NCBI GenBank assembly: GCA_900544025.1
Contig: UQTM01000040.1
Coordinates: forward strand, 1 to 29,168
Length of the DNA stretch: 29,168 nucleotides
Source: an uncultured Odoribacter sp.
Lineage (GTDB): Bacteria; Bacteroidota; Bacteroidia; Bacteroidales; Marinifilaceae
Reading direction: 5' to 3'
Under the pieces are notes generated by a model. That model was not told the origin of the DNA. It searched no databases and saw only the letters and a program-made list of their open reading frames with translations. Positions 16,844 to 24,930 of the stretch are shown here, piece by piece; position 1 is the first letter of the stretch; each line of letters opens with the position of its first letter. A program made the translations under genes and the position numbers.

Positions 16844-17365
16844 ATGACAGCAAATTGGTTTGAAGCAAAGGTGAAATATGTGAAGGTAAATGAAGATGGA
16901 AGAGAGAAAAAGGTGAATGAGGCGTATCTGTTGGACGCTTTGTCATATACAGAGGCAGAAAGCCGCATCATGCACGAAATGGAATCGGTTATTAAAGGCG
17001 ATTACTATATCAGCAGTTTGAAAAAGTCGAATATCACGGAATTGGTTCCCTCGGACGATGAAACGGACGACCGCTGGTATAAGGCTAAAATCGCGATTAT
17101 CGATGCGGATGAAGTGAGTGGCAAAGAGAAGTCCAGCTATCAATATTATTTAGTGGCTGCCTCCAATATTAACCGTGCATTGGAGAATTTGGAAAAAAGT
17201 CTGTCAACCTTTGTCGTGCCTTATGAAATCTGTAATGTCGCCGATACTCAGTTTATGGATGTGTTCCCTTATTTTTCTGAAAACGAGGATGAGGTTCCTG
17301 CTAATTTGAAACCGTTGAAAACGGAAGAAGAGGAGATCGATCCGGAAACAGAACCGGAGATTTGA
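16844..17365 (+). CDS. DUF4494 family protein
   Basis: The 173-residue protein shows the DUF4494 pattern: NWFEAKVKYVKVNEDGREKKVNEAYLLDALSYTEAE at the start, then a second similar unit from about residue 75 (RWYKAKIAIIDADEVSGKEK, YYLVAASNINRALENL). The two halves look like an internal duplication of a beta-alpha unit. The C-terminus is a very acidic tail (EEEEIDPETEPEI). The function is unknown and the family is, to my knowledge, nearly confined to Bacteroidota. There is no signal peptide, so it is probably cytoplasmic. It appears monocistronic, with its own promoter element upstream and a hairpin terminator downstream. Confidence 0.88.
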   Translation: MTANWFEAKVKYVKVNEDGREKKVNEAYLLDALSYTEAESRIMHEMESVIKGDYYISSLKKSNITELVPSDDETDDRWYKAKIAIIDADEVSGKEKSSYQYYLVAASNINRALENLEKSLSTFVVPYEICNVADTQFMDVFPYFSENEDEVPANLKPLKTEEEEIDPETEPEI

Positions 17366-17434
17366 CCGGATTATAATTCCGGGTTTAACGGCGAAAGACA
17401 GGCTCTGTAAGGCTGTGCCTATGAGCTGAAATAG

Positions 17435-17484
17435 TAGTGGAAAAGTGATTTCTTATGCGGTCGCTTTTCCACTATTGTTTTAGT
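17435..17484 (+). terminator. Intrinsic terminator after the DUF4494 gene
   Basis: TAGTGGAAAAGTGA (17435-17448) pairs with TCGCTTTTCCACTA (17461-17474), 14 pairs with one G-U, around a 12-base loop, and TTGTTTTAG follows. The A-rich left arm and the T-rich tail suit an intrinsic terminator. Confidence 0.75.
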
Positions 17485-17680
17485 AGGTGGATTTCTAAAA
17501 ACAGATAAAGGTCATCGTGCTAAAAAAGAATAGAATCGGAACCTTTTCTCGGCTAAAGAAAAGTTATTTGTGTTAAAATTTCGTTATCGTTTGCATAGAT
17601 CGCTGTAATTCTTTTCATTGCCTTACTCTGCCGGAGATTTTTCTTAAAAGAAATATTTCGTTTAATCGTGTTTTCTTTTC

Positions 17681-17688
17681 TATCTTTG
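17681..17688 (+). promoter_or_regulatory. Candidate -7 element of the aspA promoter
   Basis: TATCTTTG is an exact TAnnTTTG match. A TTTCG at 17656-17660 may serve as a weak -33 element. It implies a leader of roughly 130 bases before aspA. Confidence 0.45.
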
Positions 17689-17821
17689 AATAGCTTGTAA
17701 AATGAATTGTTGGTATTTTTAGAATATAGATTAAAGAATTTAATGAAAAAGTTGCGTTTCGGTTGATAATTGAAATGAAATGAAACATTGATTTTATCCG
17801 AGCGTATCAGAAAGAATAAAA

Positions 17822-19252
17822 ATGGATCATATTATGAAAACACGTATTGAACACGATCTATTAGGAGAAAAAGAAGTGCCGGCAGACGCTTATTATGGAA
17901 TCCAAACTTTAAGAGGGATTGAGAATTTCCGCAATATCAGCGGTATTACCATCGGTGATTATCCGAATTATGTGAAAGCTTTGGCTATGGTGAAATGGGC
18001 TGCAGCCAAGGCAAACCACGAATTGGACCTGTTGCCGGAGGATAAAACCGAGGCTATTACGAAGGCTTGTGAGGAAATTATCGACGGTAAGCTTGCCGAC
18101 CAGTTTCCTGTGGATTTGGTGCAGGGGGGTGCAGGGACTTCTACTAATATGAATATAAACGAAGTCGTGGCAAACCGGGCTCTCGAGCTGATGGGGCATC
18201 AAAAAGGAGAGTATCAGTATTGTCACCCGAATAACGACGTGAATTTGTCGCAATCGACGAACGATGCTTACCCTACTTCTTTTAAGCTGGCGTTTATTTT
18301 TATGAACGAAGAACTGATCGCCGAGTTGAAATTATTGATACATGCTTTCCGGGCGAAAGGTGTTGAGTTTAAAGAAGTGCTGAAAATGGGACGTACCCAG
18401 TTACAGGATGCCGTGCCTATGACTTTGGGACAGGAGTTTGAAGCTTTTGCTGTGACTTTGGAAGAGGAAATCGAACGCTTGAATCAGATGGCGAAGTTGT
18501 TCCTGGAAGTGAATATGGGAGCTACGGCAATCGGTACCGGGATTAATTCAGAGCCGGAATATTCTGCAAAGTGTATTAAAAATTTACGGATCATTGCCGG
18601 ACAGGAATTTGTGCTGGCTTCCAACCTGATCGAGGCCACTCCCGATGCCGGGTCTTCGGTGATGTACTCTGCTGCTTTGAAGCGTATGGCAGTGAAACTG
18701 TCGAAGATTTGTAACGATCTGCGTTTGTTGTCCAGCGGTCCGCGCTGCGGATTGAACGAGATCAATTTACCGCCGATGCAGCCGGGCTCTTCCATTATGC
18801 CGGGCAAGGTGAATCCGGTGATCCCTGAAGTGATGAACCAGATTTGTTTCCGGATCATCGGTAACGATCTGACCGTGACTTTTGCTGCAGAAGCCGGACA
18901 GTTGCAGTTGAATGTGATGGAGCCGATCATGGTGCATGCCATTTTCAGTTCGATCAAAATGTTGCAAAAAGGAATGGAACGTTTGCGCGTGTTGTGTGTC
19001 GAAGGCATTACGGCGAATGCGGAACGTTGCCGGGAGATGGTGCTGAACAGTATCGGAATTGTCACAGCTTTAAACCCTACTTTAGGTTATGAAAACTCTT
19101 CCCGCATTGCCAAACGGGCGCTGAAAGAAAATCGCAGTGTATATGATTTGGTGCTGGAAGAGGGTTTGCTGACGAAGCCGGAACTGGACGAACTGTTGAA
19201 ACCCGAATTGATGATTCGTCCGCATAAGTTTTATAAAAAGAAGCAAAAATAG
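17822..19252 (+). CDS. aspA: Aspartate ammonia-lyase (aspartase)
   Basis: The enzyme converts L-aspartate to fumarate and ammonia in the cytoplasm, feeding fumarate to anaerobic respiration. The 476-residue length is normal for the fumarase/aspartase superfamily. The three conserved regions are GTSTNMN (105-111), HPNNDVNLSQSTND (135-148) and the signature loop GSSIMPGKVNP (322-332), which contains the catalytic serine S324 and K329. Aspartase is preferred over class II fumarase because of the N-terminus TRIEHDLLGEKEVPADAYYGIQTLR and the YQYCHPNNDVN segment. The start at 17822 could instead be the ATG four codons later (17834); both are close to an AGAAAGAA stretch. The gene is monocistronic, ending in a strong terminator. 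Confidence 0.96.
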   Translation: MDHIMKTRIEHDLLGEKEVPADAYYGIQTLRGIENFRNISGITIGDYPNYVKALAMVKWAAAKANHELDLLPEDKTEAITKACEEIIDGKLADQFPVDLVQGGAGTSTNMNINEVVANRALELMGHQKGEYQYCHPNNDVNLSQSTNDAYPTSFKLAFIFMNEELIAELKLLIHAFRAKGVEFKEVLKMGRTQLQDAVPMTLGQEFEAFAVTLEEEIERLNQMAKLFLEVNMGATAIGTGINSEPEYSAKCIKNLRIIAGQEFVLASNLIEATPDAGSSVMYSAALKRMAVKLSKICNDLRLLSSGPRCGLNEINLPPMQPGSSIMPGKVNPVIPEVMNQICFRIIGNDLTVTFAAEAGQLQLNVMEPIMVHAIFSSIKMLQKGMERLRVLCVEGITANAERCREMVLNSIGIVTALNPTLGYENSSRIAKRALKENRSVYDLVLEEGLLTKPELDELLKPELMIRPHKFYKKKQK

Positions 19253-19867
19253 CGGAGGAAAGAAGATAAGGTAAGTCCCCGGAATGTTTATACATTCCGG
19301 GGATTTTTTACAGGCTACATCAGGTTTTATTTCTGCCGTTTCAGAAGAATAAGACTCGATCAAAGGGTAGGAGGTCATGGGGACGGCAATGACGATAACC
19401 AATAAACACTTTTTCATTTTTTTTAGTTTTAAATTATTATAAATATTTGTTTTATAAAGGATTCTGTGTTTTAGGAAACTATTTATATTAATTGAGATTC
19501 TGTCATAGATTTTGCACATAAAAAACACATCGTTTAATTCGACAGGGGTAGGAGAGAGAAGTAGTCGTATTAAATTTTTGAATAACAATGTTTTGATTTG
19601 TTTATAAATTTTGTATTTTTATCCCATAAAAATGTACGTAATTGTAGTTGTTTATCAGAAAGATAGATATTCCGACTGCTACTTGAATTTCTTCAAAATG
19701 AGTGTGTACAGGGATAAAAACGGTATATAAGGTGATCTTTTATTTTTATGAAAGGATAACAAAGTTGTGTGAATTCAGTATAAATGGAAGAGATGCATGT
19801 TTTTCTATACTGGTTTTTAGATATTGAGTTTGAGTATATTTAATTTATTAATTAAAAGAGAAAGAAG
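19253..19867 (+). other. Long intergenic region between aspA and the DUF3332 lipoprotein gene
   Basis: The gap of 615 bases is strongly AT-rich. Its first 60 bases hold the aspA terminator. A reading frame on the minus strand from 19417 begins like a signal peptide but runs through that terminator into aspA, so I do not call it. From 19440 to 19867 I see no ORF, no RNA fold and no exact promoter match, although the lipoprotein gene must have its promoter here. Confidence 0.55.
19276..19309 (+). terminator. Intrinsic terminator of aspA
   Basis: TCCCCGGAATG (19276-19286) pairs perfectly with CATTCCGGGGA (19293-19303) around TTTATA, and six T follow. It lies 24 bases past the aspA stop. Confidence 0.92.
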
Positions 19868-20416
19868 ATGAAAAAAATGTTTACAAAAACGATCGCAATT
19901 GCTTTGATTGCTTCTACATCTGTTGCAATGTCCGGTTGTTATGGCCCATTTGCCCTGACTTCAAAGTTACATGACTGGAACGGTCAGGTATCGCAGAAAA
20001 AATTTGTCAATGAATTGGTATTTTTAGGATTGTGTATCCTGCCTGCTTACGAATTGTGTGTATTGGGTGACGGATTGATTTTTAACTCTATTGAATTCTG
20101 GGGAGGAAATAATCCTATTGCCATGAAAGCCGGAGATGTGGAAGAATCTAACATCTTGCGTGACGGACAGTTGTATAAAGTGATCAAGAGCCGGAACAGT
20201 CTTACCATTGCTGCGCACGATAGCGATATGAAGGTAGATTTTAAATATTTCCCGAAAGAAAAGGCTTGGTATCAAATGAACGGGGAAAGTAAAGTGAAAG
20301 TGGTGGATATGAAAGATAACACCGTATTTACTTATTTGCCGAATAATAAAACTTTAGCTTTCGATGTAAATTCAGTCAATCAGATCGAAGAACAAGTGAT
20401 GGCTGCTGCTCAATAA
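19868..20416 (+). CDS. DUF3332 family lipoprotein
   Basis: The 182-residue protein begins with a signal peptide ending in a lipobox-like SVAMSGC, so C24 is the likely lipidated residue. The conserved DUF3332 block follows at once: YGPFALTSKLHDWNGQV, then FVNELVFLGLCILPAYELCVLGDGLIFNSIEFWGG at about 46-80, which contains a hydrophobic stretch that may be membrane-associated. The rest is a beta-rich tail (KAGDVEESNILRDGQLYKVIKS). The function is unknown. The ATG at 19868 follows GAGAAAGAAG, a plausible ribosome site. The gene stands alone with its own terminator. The similar MKK start 4 codons upstream of the hydrophobic core supports the chosen start. Confidence 0.88.
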   Translation: MKKMFTKTIAIALIASTSVAMSGCYGPFALTSKLHDWNGQVSQKKFVNELVFLGLCILPAYELCVLGDGLIFNSIEFWGGNNPIAMKAGDVEESNILRDGQLYKVIKSRNSLTIAAHDSDMKVDFKYFPKEKAWYQMNGESKVKVVDMKDNTVFTYLPNNKTLAFDVNSVNQIEEQVMAAAQ

Positions 20417-20433
20417 ATCGGGTAAACATAAAT

Positions 20434-20464
20434 AAAATGCCGGAGATATTCTCCGGCATTTTTT
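20434..20464 (+). terminator. Intrinsic terminator of the DUF3332 lipoprotein gene
   Basis: AAAATGCCGGAGA (20434-20446) pairs with TCTCCGGCATTTT (20450-20462) around TAT, 13 pairs, with the T-run partly inside the stem. It lies just after the stop at 20416. Confidence 0.92.
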
Positions 20465-20627
20465 GTGCGTTCAGGTGAATGGGGAGAGAGGTGGTTTTAT
20501 GGGATGAAAAAGACGGTAGAAATTCCGGAGTGTGTAAAATGTCGCTTATTTTATAAGGAATAAAAAGGGGTATGTCGTCCGGGAGGGAACGATTTGAATC
20601 GATTTTTTAGGTCTTTCCCGATAAGCC

Positions 20628-20658
20628 GTTGGCTTTTTCTGAAAAGATATTACTTTTG
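20628..20658 (+). promoter_or_regulatory. Candidate promoter of the tandem ABM gene
   Basis: TACTTTTG at 20651-20658 matches TAnnTTTG exactly, with GTTG at 20628-20631 as a partial -33 element 19 bases upstream. The gene starts 29 bases downstream. Of the promoter candidates here it is one of the two with both elements at the expected spacing. Confidence 0.55.
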
Positions 20659-20686
20659 AAATCGAATAACGATTTAATGAACGAGT

Positions 20687-21313
20687 ATGTATTTCAATGA
20701 GCAAACAGCAAAAGAATTGACTTTAGTGGCTACGTTACGTGCCCAAAAAGAGAAAATAAACGACCTGAGACAGGCTTTGTTGTCGTTAATGGATAAGACC
20801 AGAGCCGAAGAAGGGTCGGTGACCTATCATCTTTATGCAGACCGGGACGATCCTCAAAATTTTATTTTTCATGAAACATGGGCCAGCCAGGAGTTGTGGG
20901 AAAAACACATGGAAAGTCCTCATATCAAAGGTTTTTTCGCCGGAGCGGATGCTCTTTTAGACGGAGAGCCTACCATGTACCGGTTAGAACGTTCGCTCGC
21001 CCCTGCTCCTGTGATCGATAAAGAGGCTTTGGTTTTGTTTGCTTATAACCGGGTTAAAGCCGGAAAAGAGCAGGCCTGGCAAAAAATATTGGAAGACCTG
21101 ATCGAGCCTACATTGGCTGAAAACGGATGTTTGCATTATGAATTGCACCGTGACAGGGAAGATGCCCGGAATTTTATGTTCCACGAGAGCTGGAAAACGG
21201 TAGAAGCCTGGAACGACCACATGCAAGCCGGTCATTTAAAAGCTCTTTTGAAAATCATCGACGATTATACGGAATACGGGATAAAGGTAGTAAAAGCACA
21301 GGTGCTGGATTGA
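20687..21313 (+). CDS. Tandem ABM-domain protein, putative quinol monooxygenase
   Basis: The 208-residue protein contains two consecutive copies of the ABM (antibiotic biosynthesis monooxygenase, YgiN-like) ferredoxin fold. The first covers about residues 10-100 (TLRAQKEKINDLRQALLSL, EGSVTYHLYADRDDPQNFIFHETWAS, WEKHMESPHI). The second covers about 110-205 (VLFAYNRVKAGKEQAWQKIL, ENGCLHYELHRDREDARNFMFHESWKT, WNDHMQAGHL). Single-domain members are about 100 residues and dimerise; this fusion may form the equivalent of one dimer in one chain. Family members act without cofactor on quinols or aromatic metabolites, or bind haem, but the substrate here is unknown. It is convergent with recG, only 18 bases away, and has its own promoter. 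Confidence 0.88.
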   Translation: MYFNEQTAKELTLVATLRAQKEKINDLRQALLSLMDKTRAEEGSVTYHLYADRDDPQNFIFHETWASQELWEKHMESPHIKGFFAGADALLDGEPTMYRLERSLAPAPVIDKEALVLFAYNRVKAGKEQAWQKILEDLIEPTLAENGCLHYELHRDREDARNFMFHESWKTVEAWNDHMQAGHLKALLKIIDDYTEYGIKVVKAQVLD

Positions 21314-21331
21314 TCGTTACGAGCCCGGGGT

Positions 21332-23431
21332 TTAACTGATAAACCTCCAATTGATACGGGTTTTGAAAAGCCGTTTGATCTGGGTGGCGAAAAGCTGATT
21401 TTCTTCTTTGGCAAGGTCGGGATCGTCTTCGAGGATTGAATTGGCGAGACGTGAGGCTTCGTTCAGGAGCAAACCGTCTTTTCCGAGGTTGGCGATTTTC
21501 AGGCTGCAGGTCAGGCCGCTTTGCTGAGTACCTTCCAGATCACCCGGTCCGCGAAGTTTCAGGTCGGCTTCGGCAATTTCAAAACCGTCGTTTGTCCCTG
21601 TCATCGTGTCGATCCGTTTGCGCGATTCGTTGGAGATTTTGTAAGAAGTCATCAGGATACAATAGGATTGGTCGGCTCCTCGTCCTACCCGTCCTCTTAG
21701 CTGATGGAGTTGCGATAAACCGAAACGTTCTGCGCTTTCGATCACCATGATGGAGGCGTTCGGAACGTTTACTCCCACTTCGATCACTGTCGTTGCTACG
21801 AGAATCCGGGTTTCCCCTTGGACAAAACGCTGCATTTCAGCATCTTTTTCAGCCGGTTTCAGTTTACCGTGGACAATGCCTGTTTTGTAACCTTTGGGAA
21901 GAAAGTAGTTATTGATTAGATCGAAACCTTCTTCCAGATTCCTAAAATCCATTTTTTCCGATTCCCGGATGAGGGGATATACGACGTATGCCTGCCTGCC
22001 TTTTTCCAACTCCTGTTCAATGAACCGGAATACGTCTGTCCGTTTTTTCTCGAAAGCGTGGAAGGTGGTGATGGGCTTTCTGCCCGGCGGCAACTGGTCG
22101 ATTACCGATACATCCAGGTCGCCGTAGAGTGTCATTGCCAGGGTACGGGGGATCGGGGTGGCAGTCATCACTAACACATGGGGAGGAATAATATTTTTAT
22201 TCCACAGTTTGGCCCGTTGTGCTACCCCGAAACGGTGTTGTTCGTCGATGATAACCAGTCCGATGTTTTTAAAGGTCACGACATCTTCCAGCAGAGCATG
22301 TGTACCGATGAGAATTTGAAGGCTTCCGTCCTGTAGTCCCCGGTGTATTTCTTCCCGTTCTTTCTTTTTGGTGGAGCCGGTGAGCAGAGCGACGGTAATC
22401 CCCATCTCTTTCAACATTTCCGATACGGTGGCGTAATGCTGGGTGGCGAGGATTTCTGTCGGAGCCATGAGGCAGGTTTGATAACAATTATCCAGGGCGA
22501 TCAGCATGCACATAACGGCTACCAGTGTTTTCCCGCTTCCCACATCACCCTGGAGCAGCCGGTTCATCTGTTTGCCCGTTCCGCAGTCTTGCCGGATTTC
22601 CCGGATTACCCGCTTTTGGGCTTCGGTCAGCTCGAAGGGAAGGTAATGATGGTAAAAGGTATTGAAATAATCGCCGATCACCTGAAACTGATGCCCTTTA
22701 AAATAAGTTTTCCGCTTGTATTTTAGTTTTAATATATTGAGCTGTATATAAAACAGTTCCTCGAATTTCAGGCGAAAAATAGCTTTTCGCAAAAGTTCCG
22801 GAGAGCCGGGGAAATGTATGTTGTATAAAGCGTCATGCAGGTACATGAGCTTATGTTGCCGGATAAACCACGCCGGAAGGGTTTCTGAAATTTTCCCGTT
22901 GAGGGTTTTGAATATCGTTTCCTGAATTTTGCCGATCGCCTTGGAATTCAGAAAAGATTTTTTCATTTTTTCCGTGGTGGGATAAACCGCCTGAAAACCG
23001 ATCAGCAGGTGAGAGGCTTTTTCAAATACATCGATCTCCGGATGAACGATATTCAGTTTGTGGTTAAATTCAGAAGGTTGTCCGAAAATCAGGTAGTCTT
23101 TGTCGGCATCGAGTTGATTGGTCAGGTATTTAAATCCTTTAAACCACACTAACTCCAGCGTTCCGGTTTCGTCGTATGCCGTAGCGGTCATTCTGACACC
23201 TTTCCCTTCGCCTACGGTTTTTAAATCGCGGATCCGGGCTTTGATCTGAATGTAAGGCAAATGGCCGTTCAGTTCGGCTATGGTGTAGATTTTCGAGCGG
23301 TCGATGTATTTAAACGGGACATGGTATAACATATCCTCATAGCTTTGTACCTGAAGTTCTTCATAAAGTACGGCCGCTTTCTTTTCGCCTACGCCAGGCA
23401 GGAATTTTATGTTTAATCCGGATAGTTCCAT
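21332..23431 (-). CDS. recG: ATP-dependent DNA helicase RecG
   Basis: RecG remodels stalled replication forks and branch-migrates Holliday junctions. The 699-residue protein has the N-terminal wedge/OB region (about 50-160) that binds branched DNA, then the superfamily 2 helicase core: Walker A GDVGSGKT (295-302), MAPTEILATQH, the Walker B variant DEQH (396-399) followed by RFGV, TATPIPRT (423-430), and the C-terminal helicase motifs ILVATTVIEVGVNVPNAS and QLRGRVGRG. The length is usual for RecG. The ATG at 23431 gives a normal N-terminus with a helix-hairpin-helix-like FLPGVGEKKA segment. It appears monocistronic; the 225 bases upstream, shared with a divergent gene, hold no clear regulatory motif. 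Confidence 0.98.
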   Translation of the reverse strand: MELSGLNIKFLPGVGEKKAAVLYEELQVQSYEDMLYHVPFKYIDRSKIYTIAELNGHLPYIQIKARIRDLKTVGEGKGVRMTATAYDETGTLELVWFKGFKYLTNQLDADKDYLIFGQPSEFNHKLNIVHPEIDVFEKASHLLIGFQAVYPTTEKMKKSFLNSKAIGKIQETIFKTLNGKISETLPAWFIRQHKLMYLHDALYNIHFPGSPELLRKAIFRLKFEELFYIQLNILKLKYKRKTYFKGHQFQVIGDYFNTFYHHYLPFELTEAQKRVIREIRQDCGTGKQMNRLLQGDVGSGKTLVAVMCMLIALDNCYQTCLMAPTEILATQHYATVSEMLKEMGITVALLTGSTKKKEREEIHRGLQDGSLQILIGTHALLEDVVTFKNIGLVIIDEQHRFGVAQRAKLWNKNIIPPHVLVMTATPIPRTLAMTLYGDLDVSVIDQLPPGRKPITTFHAFEKKRTDVFRFIEQELEKGRQAYVVYPLIRESEKMDFRNLEEGFDLINNYFLPKGYKTGIVHGKLKPAEKDAEMQRFVQGETRILVATTVIEVGVNVPNASIMVIESAERFGLSQLHQLRGRVGRGADQSYCILMTSYKISNESRKRIDTMTGTNDGFEIAEADLKLRGPGDLEGTQQSGLTCSLKIANLGKDGLLLNEASRLANSILEDDPDLAKEENQLFATQIKRLFKTRINWRFIS

Positions 23432-23656
23432 TTAAATTGTTGTCCCATAACCGACAGCTTTTCCAATGAATACTGTCTGTTGTTTTCCTGTTTTATTTTA
23501 TTCCTTTTTTCCCTGAATAATTTTAAATAACGAAATTAAAAATTAATTCCAAACCGGAGGGTACAAGCTCGTATATTTTTTTTATTTTCGTTTTAAAATG
23601 CTTGCCGGAAAACCGATATGTTCCGGTAAGCCTGTTTGTTCGGATGTTTTTTTATT

Positions 23657-24235
23657 ATGAGTTATCTGAAAGAAAGAATCAAGCATGCGGTAAGATTCAG
23701 GCATAAAAGAGGATACGGGGTACATTCGCCCTTTATGTTCAATTTGATTCTGAATGCGATCCGGGATAAAGAGAAACAATATACTTATCCCGAAAATATA
23801 GAGAAAAGGGATGGCTTAGGGCATCGTAAGAAAAAAGAATTTCGTTTGTTGTCGCGTTTGACCCGTTACCTGAAAGTGAATTCAGTAACCTGCTTCGGGG
23901 CAGAAGCCCCCCGCATCGGGAATTATCTGAAAGCGATGGAGCCGGGTGCGGACATACAGGTAAATGGCGGCACGTTGCCTCCTGAGGTCGATTTTATTTA
24001 TTTGGGCCGGGGATTTCAGCAATATCTTCCGGCCGACTTGGAACGGGAGATATTGTTTGTAGCAGGCGGGAAAAGAAGATGTATCGTGATTACCGACATT
24101 TATAAAAGCCGGCAGGCGGGGCGTTTGTGGCGGCAAGGCAGAGAGAAGGCTACGGTATGCCTGGATATGATGTGGTATGGCATTCTGCTGTTCGACGAGA
24201 AGCTGCAAAAAGGAAGATATAATTTGATTATTTGA
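23657..24235 (+). CDS. Methyltransferase-like protein with degenerate SAM motif
   Basis: The N-terminus from the ATG at 23657 (MSYLKERIKHAVRFRHKRGYGVHSPFMFNLI) matches a Bacteroidota family of class I methyltransferase-like proteins marked by GVHSPF. An ATG seven codons earlier is possible but adds a sequence (MFGCFFI) not seen in that family. At 192 residues it is shorter than I expect. Where a SAM-binding glycine-rich loop should be (about 75-90) it reads VTCFGAEAPRIGNYL, lacking the GxGxG pattern. It may be a catalytically dead relative. The downstream cobalamin adenosyltransferase starts 26 bases after its stop, so the two are probably co-transcribed. Confidence 0.7.
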   Translation: MSYLKERIKHAVRFRHKRGYGVHSPFMFNLILNAIRDKEKQYTYPENIEKRDGLGHRKKKEFRLLSRLTRYLKVNSVTCFGAEAPRIGNYLKAMEPGADIQVNGGTLPPEVDFIYLGRGFQQYLPADLEREILFVAGGKRRCIVITDIYKSRQAGRLWRQGREKATVCLDMMWYGILLFDEKLQKGRYNLII

Positions 24236-24261
24236 AAATAGAAAATATAAATAGAAAGAGT

Positions 24262-24816
24262 ATGAAAGTTTATACCAAAACCGGGGATCAGGGAATGACT
24301 TCGTTGATCGGAGGGACAAGAGTCGCTAAGAATAGCGTTCGTCTGGAGGCGTATGGCAGTGTGGACGAGTTGAATTCTTATATCGGGATGATCCGTTCGT
24401 TGGCGGTGAGCGATGAAATAGCGGGGGAACTGGCCGAGATCCAGATGCGATTATTCGATGTGGGGGGAAATTTGGCAACCGATCCTCACGGTAATTCCCG
24501 GAAAATGCCTGTGGGGGTGGATGAAGAGGATATCAAGGTGCTGGAAAAGGCGATCGACCGGATGGATGCGGAAGTTCCGCCTTCCCGCTTTTTTGTTTTA
24601 CCCGGAGGCAATGAATCGGTAGCTTTTTGTCATATTGCCCGTACCGTTTGCCGGCGGACAGAACGCCGGATACTCGATTTGAGCCAGGAAACCGCCGTAG
24701 AGGCAGAGGTCATAAAATATATAAATCGTTTGTCGGATTATTTGTTTATGCTTTCCCGTAAACTGGCTCACGATACCGGGACAGAGGAATTAAAATGGAT
24801 TCCACGGCAGAAATAA
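24262..24816 (+). CDS. PduO-type corrinoid adenosyltransferase
   Basis: This cytoplasmic enzyme transfers adenosine from ATP to cob(I)alamin, making the coenzyme B12 used by mutases such as methylmalonyl-CoA mutase. The PduO-type hallmarks are the ATP-binding N-terminus TKTGDQGMTSL, then RLEAYGSVDELNSYIG, FVLPGG, the CRRTERRILDL arginine-glutamate motif, and YINRLSDYLFMLSR near the end. I choose the ATG at 24262 (184 residues) because it follows GAAAGAG and puts TKTGDQG at residues 5-11, where the family has it; the ATG-like start ten codons earlier overlaps the previous gene. No B12 riboswitch is seen upstream. Confidence 0.95.
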   Translation: MKVYTKTGDQGMTSLIGGTRVAKNSVRLEAYGSVDELNSYIGMIRSLAVSDEIAGELAEIQMRLFDVGGNLATDPHGNSRKMPVGVDEEDIKVLEKAIDRMDAEVPPSRFFVLPGGNESVAFCHIARTVCRRTERRILDLSQETAVEAEVIKYINRLSDYLFMLSRKLAHDTGTEELKWIPRQK

Positions 24817-24868
24817 TTTTTTTTTAATTTTTCTCCATTCTGTTTTTAATTTTTTTGCATTATTAGGT

Positions 24869-24900
24869 TTTGTTGCGTAATATTGTTGCACATTCTTTTG
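24869..24900 (+). promoter_or_regulatory. Candidate promoter of the second HzsA-related gene
   Basis: TTTG at 24869-24872 and TTCTTTTG at 24893-24900 (seven of eight positions of TAnnTTTG, allowing the two n) are 20 bases apart in a very AT-rich gap. The start codon is at 24931. No IclR-like palindrome is present here, unlike before the first operon. Confidence 0.4.
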
Positions 24901-24930
24901 GGCAATTTTAATAAAGATCAATAATAATTT

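Larger units (their letters stand above)
17366..17821 (+). other. Intergenic region before aspA
   Basis: The gap of 456 bases holds a short CCGGA/TCCGG hairpin right after the DUF4494 stop, a strong terminator at 17435-17484, and a promoter element at 17681-17688. The leader from there to aspA is about 130 bases and AT-rich; I see no riboswitch fold or small ORF in it. Confidence 0.6.

Noticed and set aside
19082..19417. Minus-strand frame starting MKKCLLVIVIAVPMTSYP, like a signal peptide
   Set aside because: It reads through the aspA terminator hairpin and about 170 bases into aspA antisense, and it has no family features after the first 35 residues. A decayed small exported peptide is possible but not supported.
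24236..24261. B12 riboswitch before the cobalamin adenosyltransferase gene
   Set aside because: The gap is only 26 bases, far too short for a cobalamin riboswitch, and nothing similar is seen before the gene upstream.
24817..24930. IclR-type operator before the second HzsA-related gene
   Set aside because: No TGGAA-N5-TTCCA palindrome is present in the gap.
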